A program made the position numbers and the translations under genes. Positions 45,975 to 56,565 of a stretch of 64,000 nucleotides of DNA are shown here, one piece after another. The notes below the pieces were generated by a model, which was not told the DNA's origin, did no database searches, and was given only the letters and a program-made list of their open reading frames with translations. Origin of the DNA: Mauremys mutica (taxonomy: Eukaryota > Chordata > Testudines > Geoemydidae). Every line of letters begins with the position of its first letter. Within the stretch, counting starts at the first letter, position 1. The stretch is taken from positions 22,751,301 through 22,815,300 of the forward strand of contig NC_059093.1 in NCBI RefSeq assembly GCF_020497125.1. The letters run 5' to 3'.

Positions 45975-45992
45975 GATGGACGGCACCATCAA
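45975..45992 (+). CDS. candidate first coding exon of an ERG/FLI1-type ETS gene
   Basis: GCAGCGATGG gives a good start context, and the exon reads MDGTIK followed directly by donor GTAGGT in phase 0. FLI1 starts with exactly these six residues and ERG with the similar MASTIK; in both, as I recall, the first coding exon ends at this Lys in phase 0. ERG/FLI1 are ETS-domain transcription factors of blood and endothelium. The next exon (EALSVVS-type start) was not found up to 64000, so the rest would lie outside the window across a long repeat-filled intron. Six residues are weak evidence by themselves; the coincidence of start, sequence, phase and donor is what makes it worth listing. Confidence 0.45.
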
Positions 45993-45999
45993 GGTAGGT

Positions 46000-46575
46000 T
46001 CTGGAGATGGTCCTCCAGGTGCGGGCATCTCGGCTCCAACTGGCACTGGGCTCAAGCTGGGCTGTGTTCAGTTCCTCTCTCTGGTGTGCGCCCCGGCTGC
46101 ACAAACGTCCCTGCCCCCTGCTCTTTCCTTCTGGTACAAAAAATATCCTCTTCCTTCGCCCCAGAGAGAGACACCCACGGTGCTGCTCAGCACACACCTT
46201 CCCCCCACCTTCCCCCCATTCCCAGGAGTGTGCAGGAAGGGGGTCATGATTGGGGAGAGCCCGTGTCCCGAGGGGAGGGTATGGGGGGGACTTGTCCCCT
46301 CCATGGAGCATGGGGGTGCCAATAGGCACCTATGGATGGTCCCCCCAAGCAGGGCCGGGACGGAAAAGGGGGGGCTGTGCCCCCAATATGGATAATCTGG
46401 GGTGCAAACTTACTTAACAGGTCAGTCTGTCTTTTACCTGACTGTCCCATTCCAGCTTCAACTAGCGCTTGTGGTTCATTCGTTCTTTTTCATTCCTTTC
46501 CTTCTCTAGCTTGTATGTTCTTGCTTTCCTTTGCTTTCTTTTTTCCCCTCCACCTTTCATGCTCTTTCTTTCTTT
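46000..46575. other. GC-rich non-coding sequence
   Basis: No exon recognised. It would be intron 1 if the exon at 45975 is real. Confidence 0.4.
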
Positions 46576-46992
46576 GGCCTGGTCTACACTAGGAGTTTAT
46601 GTCGAATTTAGCAGCATTAATTCGACTTAACCGTGCACCTGTCCACACCAGGAAGCTAATTAGTTCGACCTAGAGGGCTCTTTAGTTCGAATTCTGTACT
46701 CCTCTCCGACGAGGGGAGTAGCGCAAAATTCGACATGGCTATGTCGAATTAGGCTATGTGTGGATGGAAATCTACCTTAGTAGCTCCGGGAGCTATCCCA
46801 CAGTGCACCACTCTGTTGATGCTCTGGACAGCTGTCCAAGCTTGGATGTTCTGACCAGCCACACAGGAAAAGCCCCGGGAAAATTTGAATTCCTTTTCCT
46901 GTCTGGCCAGTTTTAATCTCATTTCCTGTTTGGACATCGTGGCAAGCTCAGCAGCACCGGCAATGATGTAGAGCTCTCCAGCAGAGGAGTCC

Positions 46993-47530
46993 ATGCAATC
47001 TGAGAGTAGAAAGAGAGCCCCAGCATGGACTGACCGGGAAATCTTGGATCTGATCGCTGTGTGGGGCAATCAGTCTGTGGTTTCGGAGCTGCGCTCCAAC
47101 AAACGGAATGCAAAGACATACGAGAAGGTCTCCAAAGCCATGGCAGACAGAGGATACAGCCGGGATACAATCCAGTGCCGCGTGAAAATCAAGGACCTGA
47201 GACATGGCTACCAAAAAATCAAAGCAGCAAATGGACGGTCCGGATCCCAGCCCCAGACATGCCGCTTCTACGAGGCACTGCATGCCATTCTCAGTGGGTC
47301 TGCAACCACTGCCCCACCGGTGTGCGTGGACTCTGAGGATGGGATACTGTCGATGGACTGTTCCTCGGAGATGTTCGTGGATGGGGAAGATGAGGAGGAC
47401 GAGGCAGTCGACAGCGCTTACAACGCTGATTTCCCCGACAGCCAGGATCTCTTCATCACCCTCACAGAGATCCCCTACCAACCCTCCCCAGCAGTTACCC
47501 CGGACCCTGAATCAGGGGAAGGATCAGTCG
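46993..47530 (+). CDS. Harbinger MYB/SANT-like DNA-binding protein, exon 1
   Basis: Starts MQSESRKRAPAWTDREILDL and continues with a trihelix MYB/SANT fold (W-T-D-R-E...L-I-A-V-W, K-T-Y-E-K-V-S-K-A-M, C-R-V-K-I-K-D-L-R-H-G-Y). The known role is to bind the transposon DNA and bring the transposase into the nucleus. An acidic stretch follows (residues about 125-140). Donor gtaagt after 47530 is in phase 1; exon 2 at 48350 restores the frame. Without splicing the frame runs only to 47565. Confidence 0.8.
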
Positions 47531-48349
47531 GTAAGTGCTTTAAACATGTAAACTTTTATTATTAATGTAACAGGAATCTGAACTATGTGAAAAGGAGGTC
47601 TATATATATGGAGATAGAACAGAAATCCTCCTGGGAGATCTCCACGAAGCTCTCCTGGAGGTAATCGAAAAGCCTCCGCATGAGGTTCCTGCGGAGAGCT
47701 GCCTTATTGGGTGCTCTGTGGTAGCACACTTTTCCGCGCCAGGCTGTCATCAGGTACTCCGGGAGCATTGCCTCCACGAGCATGGCAGCATAGGCCCCTG
47801 GTTTGTGCTGGCTTTCACGCAGCATGCGCTCTCTATCTGCTTCAGTGACCCTCCTCAGGGTGATCTCACTCGGCGACTCCTGCATTTCATTAGGGGAATT
47901 AGTGTAATGTTAGTATTGGGAATGCTTCACTTTTCCTTTGCATAACAATAAGCGTCGGTTTACAGCCACGTGGTGGAGGCGGTAGAGGGGCAGCATACAG
48001 GGATCTTTCCCGGGGACAGCCGCGAGGGGGTGGAACAGGGGCAGAGTTTATGTTTTCTGGATTGCCTGCAGCAGGAGGGCAGTGCTATACATTAAGTCTT
48101 AAGCAGCATAAAGTCTATGGCTTACCATGCCTGGCTGCTCCACGGATTCTGCTGTCCTGAACCGCTTGTCTGATCTCTAGTGCAAGACTCCAGGCAATGA
48201 AAGCGAAGGCTGAAAATTTGAACTTGTCCTGAGTGCGCATGAGATAGGTGCTGTGCATGGTCTTGTTCACAGAGACAGACTAGACTGTGTTCATTGTTCG
48301 CAAAAATGTATCTTTGCAAGGAATTCACTGCCTTTTTCCCATCACACAG

Positions 48350-48540
48350 CTGCGAGTGTCTCCCGACCTGCCCCAGCATGCCCCTCACAGAGGCTGGCAA
48401 AGATTAGGCGGCGAAAGAAAAAGACACGGGATGAGATGTTCGCTGAACTTATGATCTTATGCAGCGGTCCTTGTCCTGGACCACAGAGCCACGCAGCAGG
48501 GGAATCTGTAACCGTCCTCCCCCACCACAAAGTCACATAG
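48350..48540 (+). CDS. Harbinger MYB-like protein, exon 2
   Basis: The acceptor ATCACACAG is at 48341-48349. The exon completes an Ala codon and reads ASVSRPAPACPSQRLAKIRR, then a basic RKKKTRDEMFAELM motif and a stop at 48538-48540. The basic end is typical of these proteins. The spliced protein is about 242 residues. Confidence 0.65.
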
Positions 48541-48893
48541 CCCCCGCACACAGAGTCCTAAAAAGGAGGGATGGCAGGCTCCGTTGAAACAACCAGTCCA
48601 GCACTGCGGACCGCTCTAGGAGCAGGAGCCTGTCATTCCTCCAGTTTAGAAGCGGTCTTTACATCACTGTACACCCTACCCAGCACAGTCTTCATCCCAG
48701 TTTCAACCCTTTAACGCAAAGTCATTAATAAAGAAAACGTAGTTAAGTAACAATGAAACATAGATTTTATTTTTACACGTGTGTTGGAAGGGGGGAACGG
48801 GGTGAATGGGGTATGTAACTGCAGAGGATAGTCAACAGTAACTGGGTAAAGAAACAGGGGCAGGTTCAGCTTCTCTGTAAAGAAACTGAATAG

Positions 48894-50177
48894 TCACAGG
48901 TCACGCTGCTCCATGAGGAACCTAGCTTTCAAAGCCTCCCGGATGCACAGCGCTTCCCGCTGGGCTCTTCTAATTGCATGGCTGTCTGGCTGAGCGTAAT
49001 CAGCAGCCAGGCGATTTGCCTCAACTTCCCATCCAGCCATAAAGGTCTCCCCCTTGCTCTCACAGAGATTGTGGAGCACACAGCAAGCTGCAATAACAAT
49101 GGGGATATTGGTTTCGCTGAGATCCGAGCGAGTCAGTAAGCTCCTCCATCTCCCCTTGAGACGTCCGAAAGCACACTCCACCACCATTCTGCACTTGCTC
49201 AGCCGGTAGTTGAAGAGTTCCTTGTCACTGTCCAAGGTGCCTGTATAGGGCTTCATGAGCCAGGGCATTAGCGGGTAGGCTGGGTCCCCGAGGATCACTA
49301 TAGGCATCTGCATATCCCCAACAGTTATTTTGTGGTCCGGGAAGAAACTACCTTCCTGCAGGCGTCTAAACAGACCAGAGTTCCTAAAAACACGCGCGTC
49401 ATGAACCTTGCCCGGGCACCCGACGTTGATGTTGGTAAAACGTCCCCTATGGTCCACCACTGCTTGCAGCACCATTGAAAAGTAGCCCTTTTGGTTAATA
49501 TACTGGCTGGCCTGGTGGGCCGGTCCCAGGATAGGGATGTGAGTTCCATCTATAGCCCCACCGCAGTTTGGGAATCCCATCGCGGTGAAGCCATCTACGA
49601 TGGCCTGAACGTTTCCCAGGGTCACTACCTTTAAGAGCAGTAGCTCAACGATTGCGTGGGCTACTTGCATCACAGCAACCCCTACGGTAGATTTGCCCAC
49701 GCCAAAGTGGTTCGCTACTGACCGGTAGCTGTCTGGCGTTGCAAGTTTCCAGAGGGCTATGGCCACTCGCTTCTGCACAGTCAGGGCTGCTCGCATCCGG
49801 GTGTCCTTGCGCTTCAGGGCAGGGGACAGCAAGTCACACAGTTCAAGGAAAGTGCCCTTACGCATGCGAAAGTTTCGCAGCCACTGTGATTCATCCCAGA
49901 CCTGCAGCACTATGTGGTCCCACCAGTCCGTGCTTGTTTCCCGGGCCCAGAATCGCCCTTCCACAGCATGAACATGACCCATTGCCACCATGATGTCCAC
50001 GGCGCGGGGTCCCGTGCTTTGTGATAGGTCTGTGCCACACTCACACTTCATGTCCTCACCGCGCTGCCAGAGCCTCCTCGCCCGATTTCTCAGCATCTCA
50101 CTGTGAAAAAGGTGGACGATAAGGTGCGAGGAGTTGACAACAGCCATAAGTGCAGCGATGATCGCAGCGGGCTCCAT
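48894..50177 (-). CDS. Harbinger DDE transposase, apparently intact
   Basis: 427 residues without a break. Cuts and pastes the transposon together with the MYB-like partner. A helix-turn-helix-like region precedes the catalytic core (RSVANHFGVGKSTVGVAV, about 152-169). Acidic residues at the DDE-type motifs are Asp210 (GGAIDGTHIPI), Asp260 (VHDARVF), Asp298 (LGDPAYPL) and Glu334 (VVECAFGRLKGRW). The family includes the domesticated vertebrate gene HARBI1; here the inverted ends and MYB partner show a transposon and not a host gene. It converges with the MYB gene. Confidence 0.92.
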   Translation of the reverse strand: MEPAAIIAALMAVVNSSHLIVHLFHSEMLRNRARRLWQRGEDMKCECGTDLSQSTGPRAVDIMVAMGHVHAVEGRFWARETSTDWWDHIVLQVWDESQWLRNFRMRKGTFLELCDLLSPALKRKDTRMRAALTVQKRVAIALWKLATPDSYRSVANHFGVGKSTVGVAVMQVAHAIVELLLLKVVTLGNVQAIVDGFTAMGFPNCGGAIDGTHIPILGPAHQASQYINQKGYFSMVLQAVVDHRGRFTNINVGCPGKVHDARVFRNSGLFRRLQEGSFFPDHKITVGDMQMPIVILGDPAYPLMPWLMKPYTGTLDSDKELFNYRLSKCRMVVECAFGRLKGRWRSLLTRSDLSETNIPIVIAACCVLHNLCESKGETFMAGWEVEANRLAADYAQPDSHAIRRAQREALCIREALKARFLMEQRDL

Positions 50178-50874
50178 GCTCGCAGTGCTGTGGCGTCCGC
50201 ACTGTCACTCACCAGAAAAGTGCGCGAACTGATTGACTGAGTGACGGTTGAATGATGACAGTTACCCAAAACCACCCTCAACACATTTTTCCCCCCAGCA
50301 GGCATTGGGGGGCTCTACCCAGCATTCCAATGGGCAGCGGGGACTGCGGGAACTGTGGGATAGTTGCCCACAGTGCACCACTTCCAATGTCGACGCTTGC
50401 CCTGTTAGTGTGGACTCACAAAGTCAAATTAGTGTCCTTAGTGTGAATACACAAATTCGACTTTGTAAGGTTGATTCCATAAATTCGACTTAAGTTGAAT
50501 CGAACTACTCTTGTAGTGTAGACATACCCTTTCTTTCCTTCTTATTCTAATGTTTTTTTTCTCTCCCTTTATTTCTTTCTCTGCCTTTCACATTCCTTTT
50601 CTCTCGCTGGTTATTTTTTCACTCGCTGTTTTTCCTTGCTCCTTCTGAGCCAAGCGGGTTCTCCTCGCACACAGATTTTAGAAAATAAGAACGGTCGTAC
50701 CGGGTCAGATACAAAGGTCCGTCTAGCCCAGTATCCTGTCTACCGACAGTGGCCAATGACAGGTGCCCCAGAGGGAGTGAACCTAACAGGCAATGATCAA
50801 GTGATCTCTCTCCTGCCATCCATCTCCATCCTCTGACAAACAGAGGCCAGGGACACCATTCTTACCCATCCTAG

Positions 50875-52600
50875 CTAATAGCCATTTATGGACTTAGCCA
50901 CCATGAATTTATCCAGTCCCCTTTTAAACATTGTTATAGTCCTTGCCTTCACAACCTCCTCAGGCAAGGAGTTCCACAAGTTGACTGTGCGCTGCGTGAA
51001 GAATTTCCTTTTATTTGTTTTAAACCTACTGCCTATTAATTTCATTTGGTGACCCCTAGTTCTTGTATTATGGGAATAAGTAAATAACTTTTCCTTAGCC
51101 ACTTTCTCCACATCACTCATGATTTTATATACCTCTATCATATCCCCCCTTAGTCTTCTCTTTTCCAAGCTGAAGAGTTCTAGCCTCTTTAATCTTTCCT
51201 CGTATGGGACCCTCTCCAAACCCCTAATCATTTTAGTTGCCCTTTTCTGAACCTTTTCTAGTGCTAGAATATCTTTTTTGAGGTGAGGAGACCACATCTG
51301 TACACAGTATTCGAGATGTGGGCGTACCATGGATTTATATATATAGGGCAATAATATATTCTGAGTCTTATTCTCTATCCCCTTTTTAATGATTCCTAAC
51401 ATCCTGTTTGCTTTTTGGACCGCCTCTGCACACTGCGTGGACATCTTCAGAGAACTATCCACGATGACTCCAAGATCTTTTTCCTGACTTGTTGTAGCTA
51501 AATTAGCCCCCATCATATTGTATCTATAGTTGGGATTATTTTTTCCAATGTGCATTACTTGACATTTATCCACATTAAATTTCATTTGCCATTTTGTTGC
51601 CCAATCACTTAGTATTGTGAGATCTTTTTGAAGTTCTTCACAATCTGCTTAACTATCTTGAGTAGTGTAGTATCATCTGCAAACTTTGCCACCTCACTGT
51701 TTACCCCTTTCTCCAGATCATTTATGAATAAATTGAATAGGATTGGTCCTAGGACTGACCCTTGGGGAACACCACTAGTTACCCCTCTCCATTCTGAGAA
51801 TTTACCATTAATTCCTACCCTTTGTTCCCTGTCTTTTAACCAGTTCTCAATCCATGAAAGGACCTTCCCTTTTATCCCATGACAGCTTAATTTACGTAAG
51901 AGCCTTTGGTGAGGGACCTTGTCAAAGGCTTTCTGGAAATCTAAGTACACTATGTCCACCGGATCCCCCTTGTCCACATGTGTGTTGACCCCTTCAAAGA
52001 ACTCTAATAGATTAGTAAGACACGATTTCCCTTTACAGAAACCATGTTGACTATTGCTCAACAGTTTTTCTATGTGTCTGACAATTTTATTCTTAACTAT
52101 TGTTTCAACTAATTTGCCTGGTACCGACGTTAGACTTACCGGTCTGTAATTGCCGGGATCACCCCTAGAGCCCTTTTTAAATATTGGCGTTACATTAGCT
52201 AACTTCCAGTCATTGGGTACTGAAGCCGATTTAAAGGACAGGTTACAAACCTTAGTTAATAGTTCCGCAACTTCACATTTGAGTTCTTTCAGAACTCTTG
52301 GGTGAATGCCATCTGGTCCCGGTGACTTGTTAATGTTGAGTTTATCAATTAATTCCAAAACCTCCTCTAGTGACACTTCAATCTGTGACAGTTCCTCAGA
52401 TTTGTCACCTACAAAAGCCAGCTCATGTTTGGGAATCTCCCTAACATCCTCAGCCGTGAAGACTGAAGCAAAGAATCCATTAAGTTTCTCCGCAATGACT
52501 TTATCGTCTTTAAGCGCTCCTTTTGTATTTCGATCGTCAAGGGGCCCCACTGGTTGTTTAGCAGGCTTCCTGCTTCTGATGTACTTAAAAAACATTTTGT
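50875..52600 (-). pseudogene. CR1 ORF2 reverse transcriptase, frameshifted
   Basis: The first segment (52595-51609) has [69 protein letters not shown] and the catalytic [11 protein letters not shown]. The second (51585-50875), in another frame, holds the C-terminal region ([38 protein letters not shown]). The frame is also lost between 52835 and 52600. Confidence 0.92.
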
Positions 52601-52834
52601 TAATACCTTTGGAGTTTTTGGCTAGCCGTTCTTCAAACTCCTCTTTGGCTTTTCTTATTACACTCTTGCACTTAAGTTGGCAGTGTTTGTGCTCCTTTCT
52701 ATTTGCCTCACTAGGATTTGACTTCCACTTTTTAAAGGAAGTCTTTTTTATCTCTCACTGCTTCTTTTACATGGTTGTTAAGCCACGGTGGCTCTTTTTT
52801 AGTTTTTACTGTGTTTCTTAATTTGGGGTATACA

Positions 52835-53650
52835 TTAAAGTTGGGCCTCTATTATGGTATCTTTAAAAAGGGCCCATGCAACTTTCAGGGATTTCACTTT
52901 AGTCACTGTACCTTTTAACTTTTGTTTAACTAACCCCCTCATTTTTGTATAGTTCCCCCTTTTGAAATTAAATGCCACAGTGTTGGGCTGTTGAGGTGTT
53001 CTTCCCACCACAGGGATGTTGAATGCTATTGTATTATGGTCACTATTTCCAAGCAGTCCTGCTATAGTTACCTCTTGGACCAGCTCCTGCGCTCCACTCA
53101 GGATTAAATCTAGAGTTGCCTCTCCCCTTGTGGGTTCCCGTACCAGCTGCTCCATGAAGCAGTCATTTAAAGTATCGAGAAATTTTATCTCTGCATTTCG
53201 TCCTGAAGTGAAATGTTCCCAGTCAATATGGGGATAATTGAAATCCCCCACTATTATTGGGTTCTTAATTTTGATAGCCTCTCTAATTTCCCTTAGCATT
53301 TCATCATCACTATTACTGTCCTGGTCAGGTGGTCGATAATAGATCCCTAATGTTATATTTTTATTAGAGCATGAAATTTCTATCCATAGAGACTCTATGG
53401 AACATGCGGATTTGCTTAAGATTTTTACTTCATTTGAATCTACACTTTCTTTCACATATAGTGCCACCCCTCCCCCTGCACGACCTGTTCTGTCCTTCCG
53501 ATATATTTTGTACCCCGGAATGATTGTGTCCCATTGATTGCTCTCAGTCCACCAGGTTTCTGTGATGCCTATTATATCTATATCCTCCTTTATCACAAGG
53601 CACTCTAGTTCACCCATCTTATTATTTAGACTTCTGGCATTTGTGTACAA
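52835..53650 (-). pseudogene. CR1 ORF2 endonuclease domain
   Basis: Reads NARSLNNKMGELECLVIKED, IDIIGITETWW, IIPGYKIYRKDR, IIVGDFNYPHIDWE and LGNSDHNTIAFN. These are the AP-endonuclease motifs (N, E, D-x-N, S-D-H). It nicks the target DNA. A stop at the left end separates it from the RT part. Confidence 0.9.
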
Positions 53651-53871
53651 GCACTTTAAAAACTTTTCCCTGTTTATTAGCCTGCCTTTTTCTGATGTGC
53701 CAGATTCTTTTTTATGTGACTGTTTATCATCTGATCCGGCCCTTACATTATCCTCTTCCGTCCTCTGCTCCTGACTATAACCTGGAGATTCTCTATCATC
53801 AGACTCTCCCCTAAGAGAAGTCTGTGTCCGATCTACACGCTCCTCTGCAGCAGTCGGCTTTCCCCCATCTC

Positions 53872-54687
53872 CTAGTTTAAAAAGTGCTCTACAACCTTTT
53901 TAATGTTAAGTGCCAGCAGTCTGGTTCCACTTTGGTTTAGGTGGAGCCCATCTCTCCTGTATAGGCTCCTCCCATCCCAGAAGTTTCCCCAGTTCCTAAT
54001 GAACGTGAACCCCTCCTCTCTACACCATCGTCTCATCCACGCGTTGAGACTCTGAAGCTCTGCCTGCCTACCCGGCCCTGCGCGTGGAACTGGGAGCATT
54101 TCTGAGAATGTCACCATAGAGGTCCTGGTTTTCAGTCTCTTCCCTAGCAGCCTAAATTTGACTTCCAGGACATCTCTCCTACCCTTCCCTATGTCATTGG
54201 TACCTACATGTACCACGACCACCGGCTGCTCCCCAGCACTACACATAAATCTATCTAGATGCCTTGAGAGATCCGCAACCTTCGCACCAGTCAGGCAAGT
54301 CACCATACGGTTCTCTCAGTCATCACAGACCCAGCTATCTACGTTTCTAATAATCGAATCTCCCATTACTAACACCTGCCTTTTCCTAGAAACTGGAGTT
54401 CCCTCCCCCGGAGAGGTAACCTCAGTGCGAGAGGCAACCCCAGCACCATCTGGAAGGAGGGTCCCAACTACGGGAAGGTTTCCCTCTGCTCCCATTGACT
54501 GCTCTGCTTCCCTGGGCCGTTCTTCCTCCTCAACAGCACAGGAGCTGTCTGAGCGGAGGTGGGACAATTCTACAGTGTCCCGGAAAGTCTCATCAACATA
54601 CCTCTCTGCCTCTCTTAGCTCCTCCAGTTCCGCCACCCTGGCTTCCAAAGTCCTCTGAGGGCCAGGAGCTCCTTGCACCAACTGCAC
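53872..54687 (-). pseudogene. CR1 ORF1 with esterase domain, one in-frame stop
   Basis: The N-terminal part (54687-54316) has a coiled-coil-like Glu/Arg-rich stretch (RVAELEELREAERYVDE) and VLVMGDSIIRNVDSWVCDD. The GDS block is the esterase start. After a TGA at 54313-54315 the same frame continues ENRMVTCLTGAKVADL, VVVVHVGTNDIGKGRRD and DGLHLNQSGTRLLA, giving the Asn and Asp-x-x-His blocks of SGNH hydrolases. Only one stop separates the halves. Confidence 0.85.
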
Positions 54688-54744
54688 ACATACGCCACCC
54701 GCCCACAGGGCAGGTAATCATACATGCAACACTCAGTGCAATAA

Positions 54745-54905
54745 ACTGGGAGGCAGGAATTCAAACAATCTGGGTTCAGTTCCCAGTTTTACCCCAAATT
54801 CTCCATGCAAACTTGAGCAAATTACTTCAGCTCTCTGAGCTTCAGTTTCCTCATCTGTAAAATGGAGAGTGGCCTCCCACCATCGGCCTACTTAGCCTCT
54901 GAGGT
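54745..54905 (+). mobile_element. MIR-like SINE fragment
   Basis: GAGCTTCAGTTTCCTCATCT and GTAAAATGGAGAG follow AACTTGAGCAAATTACTTC; this is the core of the old tetrapod MIR SINE. Confidence 0.75.
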
Positions 54906-54930
54906 TTTTGTGGCAATGCCTCTCTGTCCC

Positions 54931-55222
54931 TGTGGGCACATCTACACTGCAGTCAGACACCGGCGGCTGGCCCGTGCCTGCTGACTTGGGCTCACACGGC
55001 TCAGGCTGCAGGGCTGTTTAATGGTGGTGTCGATATTCCGGCTGGGGCTGCAGCCCAAGGTCTGGCACCCTCCCACCTCGCAGGGTCCTACAGCCTGGCT
55101 CCAGCCCGAGCCCAGACATCTACAGGGCAATTAACCAGCCCCTTCGCCTGAGCCCTGTGAGCCTGAGGCAGCTGCCATGGGCCAGCTGGGGGGGGGGGGG
55201 TTAATGGCAGTGCAGACATACC
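54931..55222. mobile_element. Harbinger-type MITE
   Basis: Left end GGGCACATCTACACTGCAGT and right end TTAATGGCAGTGCAGACATACCC are inverted repeats related to the other MITEs. It has no ORF. Confidence 0.6.
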
Positions 55223-56565
55223 CGGGGTGTCTGTGCAGCACCTGTCACCATGGGGCCCCGATCTTGGTCAGTGTCTGTGCAGAGCCCTGCACAACAGGGG
55301 CCTGGTCTCAGTCAGGGACTCTGCAACTCCCGGCATTGCAAGATCCCTGATTTTGTTTGGGGTCCCTGCAGCACCTGGCAAAATGTGGGGCCAGGATCTC
55401 TGTCAGGGTCTGTGCAGTGCCCAGTACAGTGGTGGGGCGTGGTCTGGGTTGGGGTCAGTGCAGTTCCAGGCCCAACGGGGACACAGATCTCAGTCGGAGT
55501 TTCTGAGGTGCCCAGCACAATGGAGGCAGCAACCTGGGCTGCAGTAGTGTGCTGCCCCGCACAAAGGAGCCATGATCTCGGTCCAGGCCTCAGTCTGACC
55601 TGGCACAACAAAGGCCCAGATCTCACTCGGGGTCTGCGCGGTGCCCGGCAGAACGGGGCCCCCGATCTGACCCGGGGTCTGCGCGGTGCCTGGCGGAATG
55701 GGGCCCCGATCTCGCTCGGGGTCTGCGCGGTGCCTGGCGGAATGGGGCCCCGATCTCACTCGGGGTCTGCGCGGTGCCTGGCGGAATGGGGCCCCGATCT
55801 CACTCGGGGTCTACGCGGCGCCCGGCGGAACGGGGCCCCCGATCTCGCCCGGGGTCTGCGCGGCGCCCGGCGGAACGGGGCCCCCGATCTCGCCCGGGGT
55901 CTGGGTGGCACCCGGCAGAACGGGGCCCCCGATCTCGCCCGGGGTCTGCGCGGCGCCTGGCGGAACGGGGCCACGATCTCGCTCGGGGTCTGGGCGGCGC
56001 CCGGTGGAACGGGGCCCCCGATCTCACTCAGGGTCTGGGCGGCGCCCGGCGGAACGAGGCCCCGATCTCGCTCGGGGTCTGCGCGGCCCCCGGCAGAACG
56101 GGGCCCCGATCTCGCTTGTGGTCTGGGCGGCGCCCGGCGGAACGAGGCCCCGATCTCGCTCGGGGTCTGCGCGGCCCCCAGCGGAACGGGGCCCCCGATC
56201 TCACTTGGGGTCTGGGCGGCCCCCGGCGGAAAGGGGCCCCGATCTCGCTCGGGGTCTCTGCAGCTCCAGGAACAACAAGGTCCCTGAGTTTGTTTGCTGT
56301 CTCTGCAGCGCCTGGCACAATGGGAGCCTGATTTCACTTGGTGTTGATGCAGGGCCTGGCACAACAGCGGCCCAGGCTCAGTCAGGGTCACTGCGGCACC
56401 CGGCACAACAAGGTCCCTGGTCTCAGCAGGGGTCTGTGCAGTCCCTGGCACAATGAGTGCCCCAAACTCGGTCAGGGTTTGTGCAGTGCCTGGCACACTG
56501 GGGCACCTGATCTCAGGCAAGGCCTGGGCCATGCTCAGGACGATAAGAGCCCTGATCTCAGTCAC
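55223..56565. repeat. 44-bp minisatellite, about 30 copies
   Basis: The unit contains GTCTGCGCGGCGCCCGGCGG and AACGGGGCCCCGATCTCGCT; GCGCGG recurs at 55681, 55725 and 55769. The flanking units are diverged toward GCAGTGCCTGGCACAATGGG, which is the tail of the SINE at 45430, and the centre is the most uniform and CpG-rich. Long ORFs on both strands (MxPRSRSGSAR-type) are repeat artefacts. Confidence 0.92.

Larger units (their letters stand above)
46576..50529. mobile_element. complete PIF/Harbinger DNA transposon
   Basis: Ends GGCCTGGTCTACACTA (46576) and, inverted, TAGTGTAGACATACCC (to 50529), flanked by TTT on both sides (46573-46575 and 50530-50532) as a possible 3-bp target duplication. 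It carries two convergent genes: a MYB/SANT-like protein on plus and a DDE transposase on minus, the two proteins Harbinger elements need. Both read through without stops, so the element may be recent or capable of movement. It is about 3.95 kb. Confidence 0.9.
50675..54700 (-). mobile_element. nearly full-length CR1 LINE, inactivated
   Basis: Reverse-oriented, with the 3' tail at the left (ATAAGAACGGTCGTACC) and ORF1 at the right. ORF1 carries an SGNH/GDSL-type esterase, and ORF2 an apurinic-type endonuclease and reverse transcriptase. Frameshifts break ORF2, and one stop breaks ORF1. Most genomic CR1 copies are short 3' fragments, so a 4-kb copy is rare. Confidence 0.92.

Noticed and set aside
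46993..50177. Harbinger genes as domesticated host genes (NAIF1/HARBI1-like)
   Set aside because: Both are enclosed by matching inverted ends with flanking TTT and occur together, so they belong to a transposon.
55250..56565. RS-like or Arg/Pro-rich ORFs on both strands
   Set aside because: Produced by the 44-bp array; no start context, domain or splice structure.
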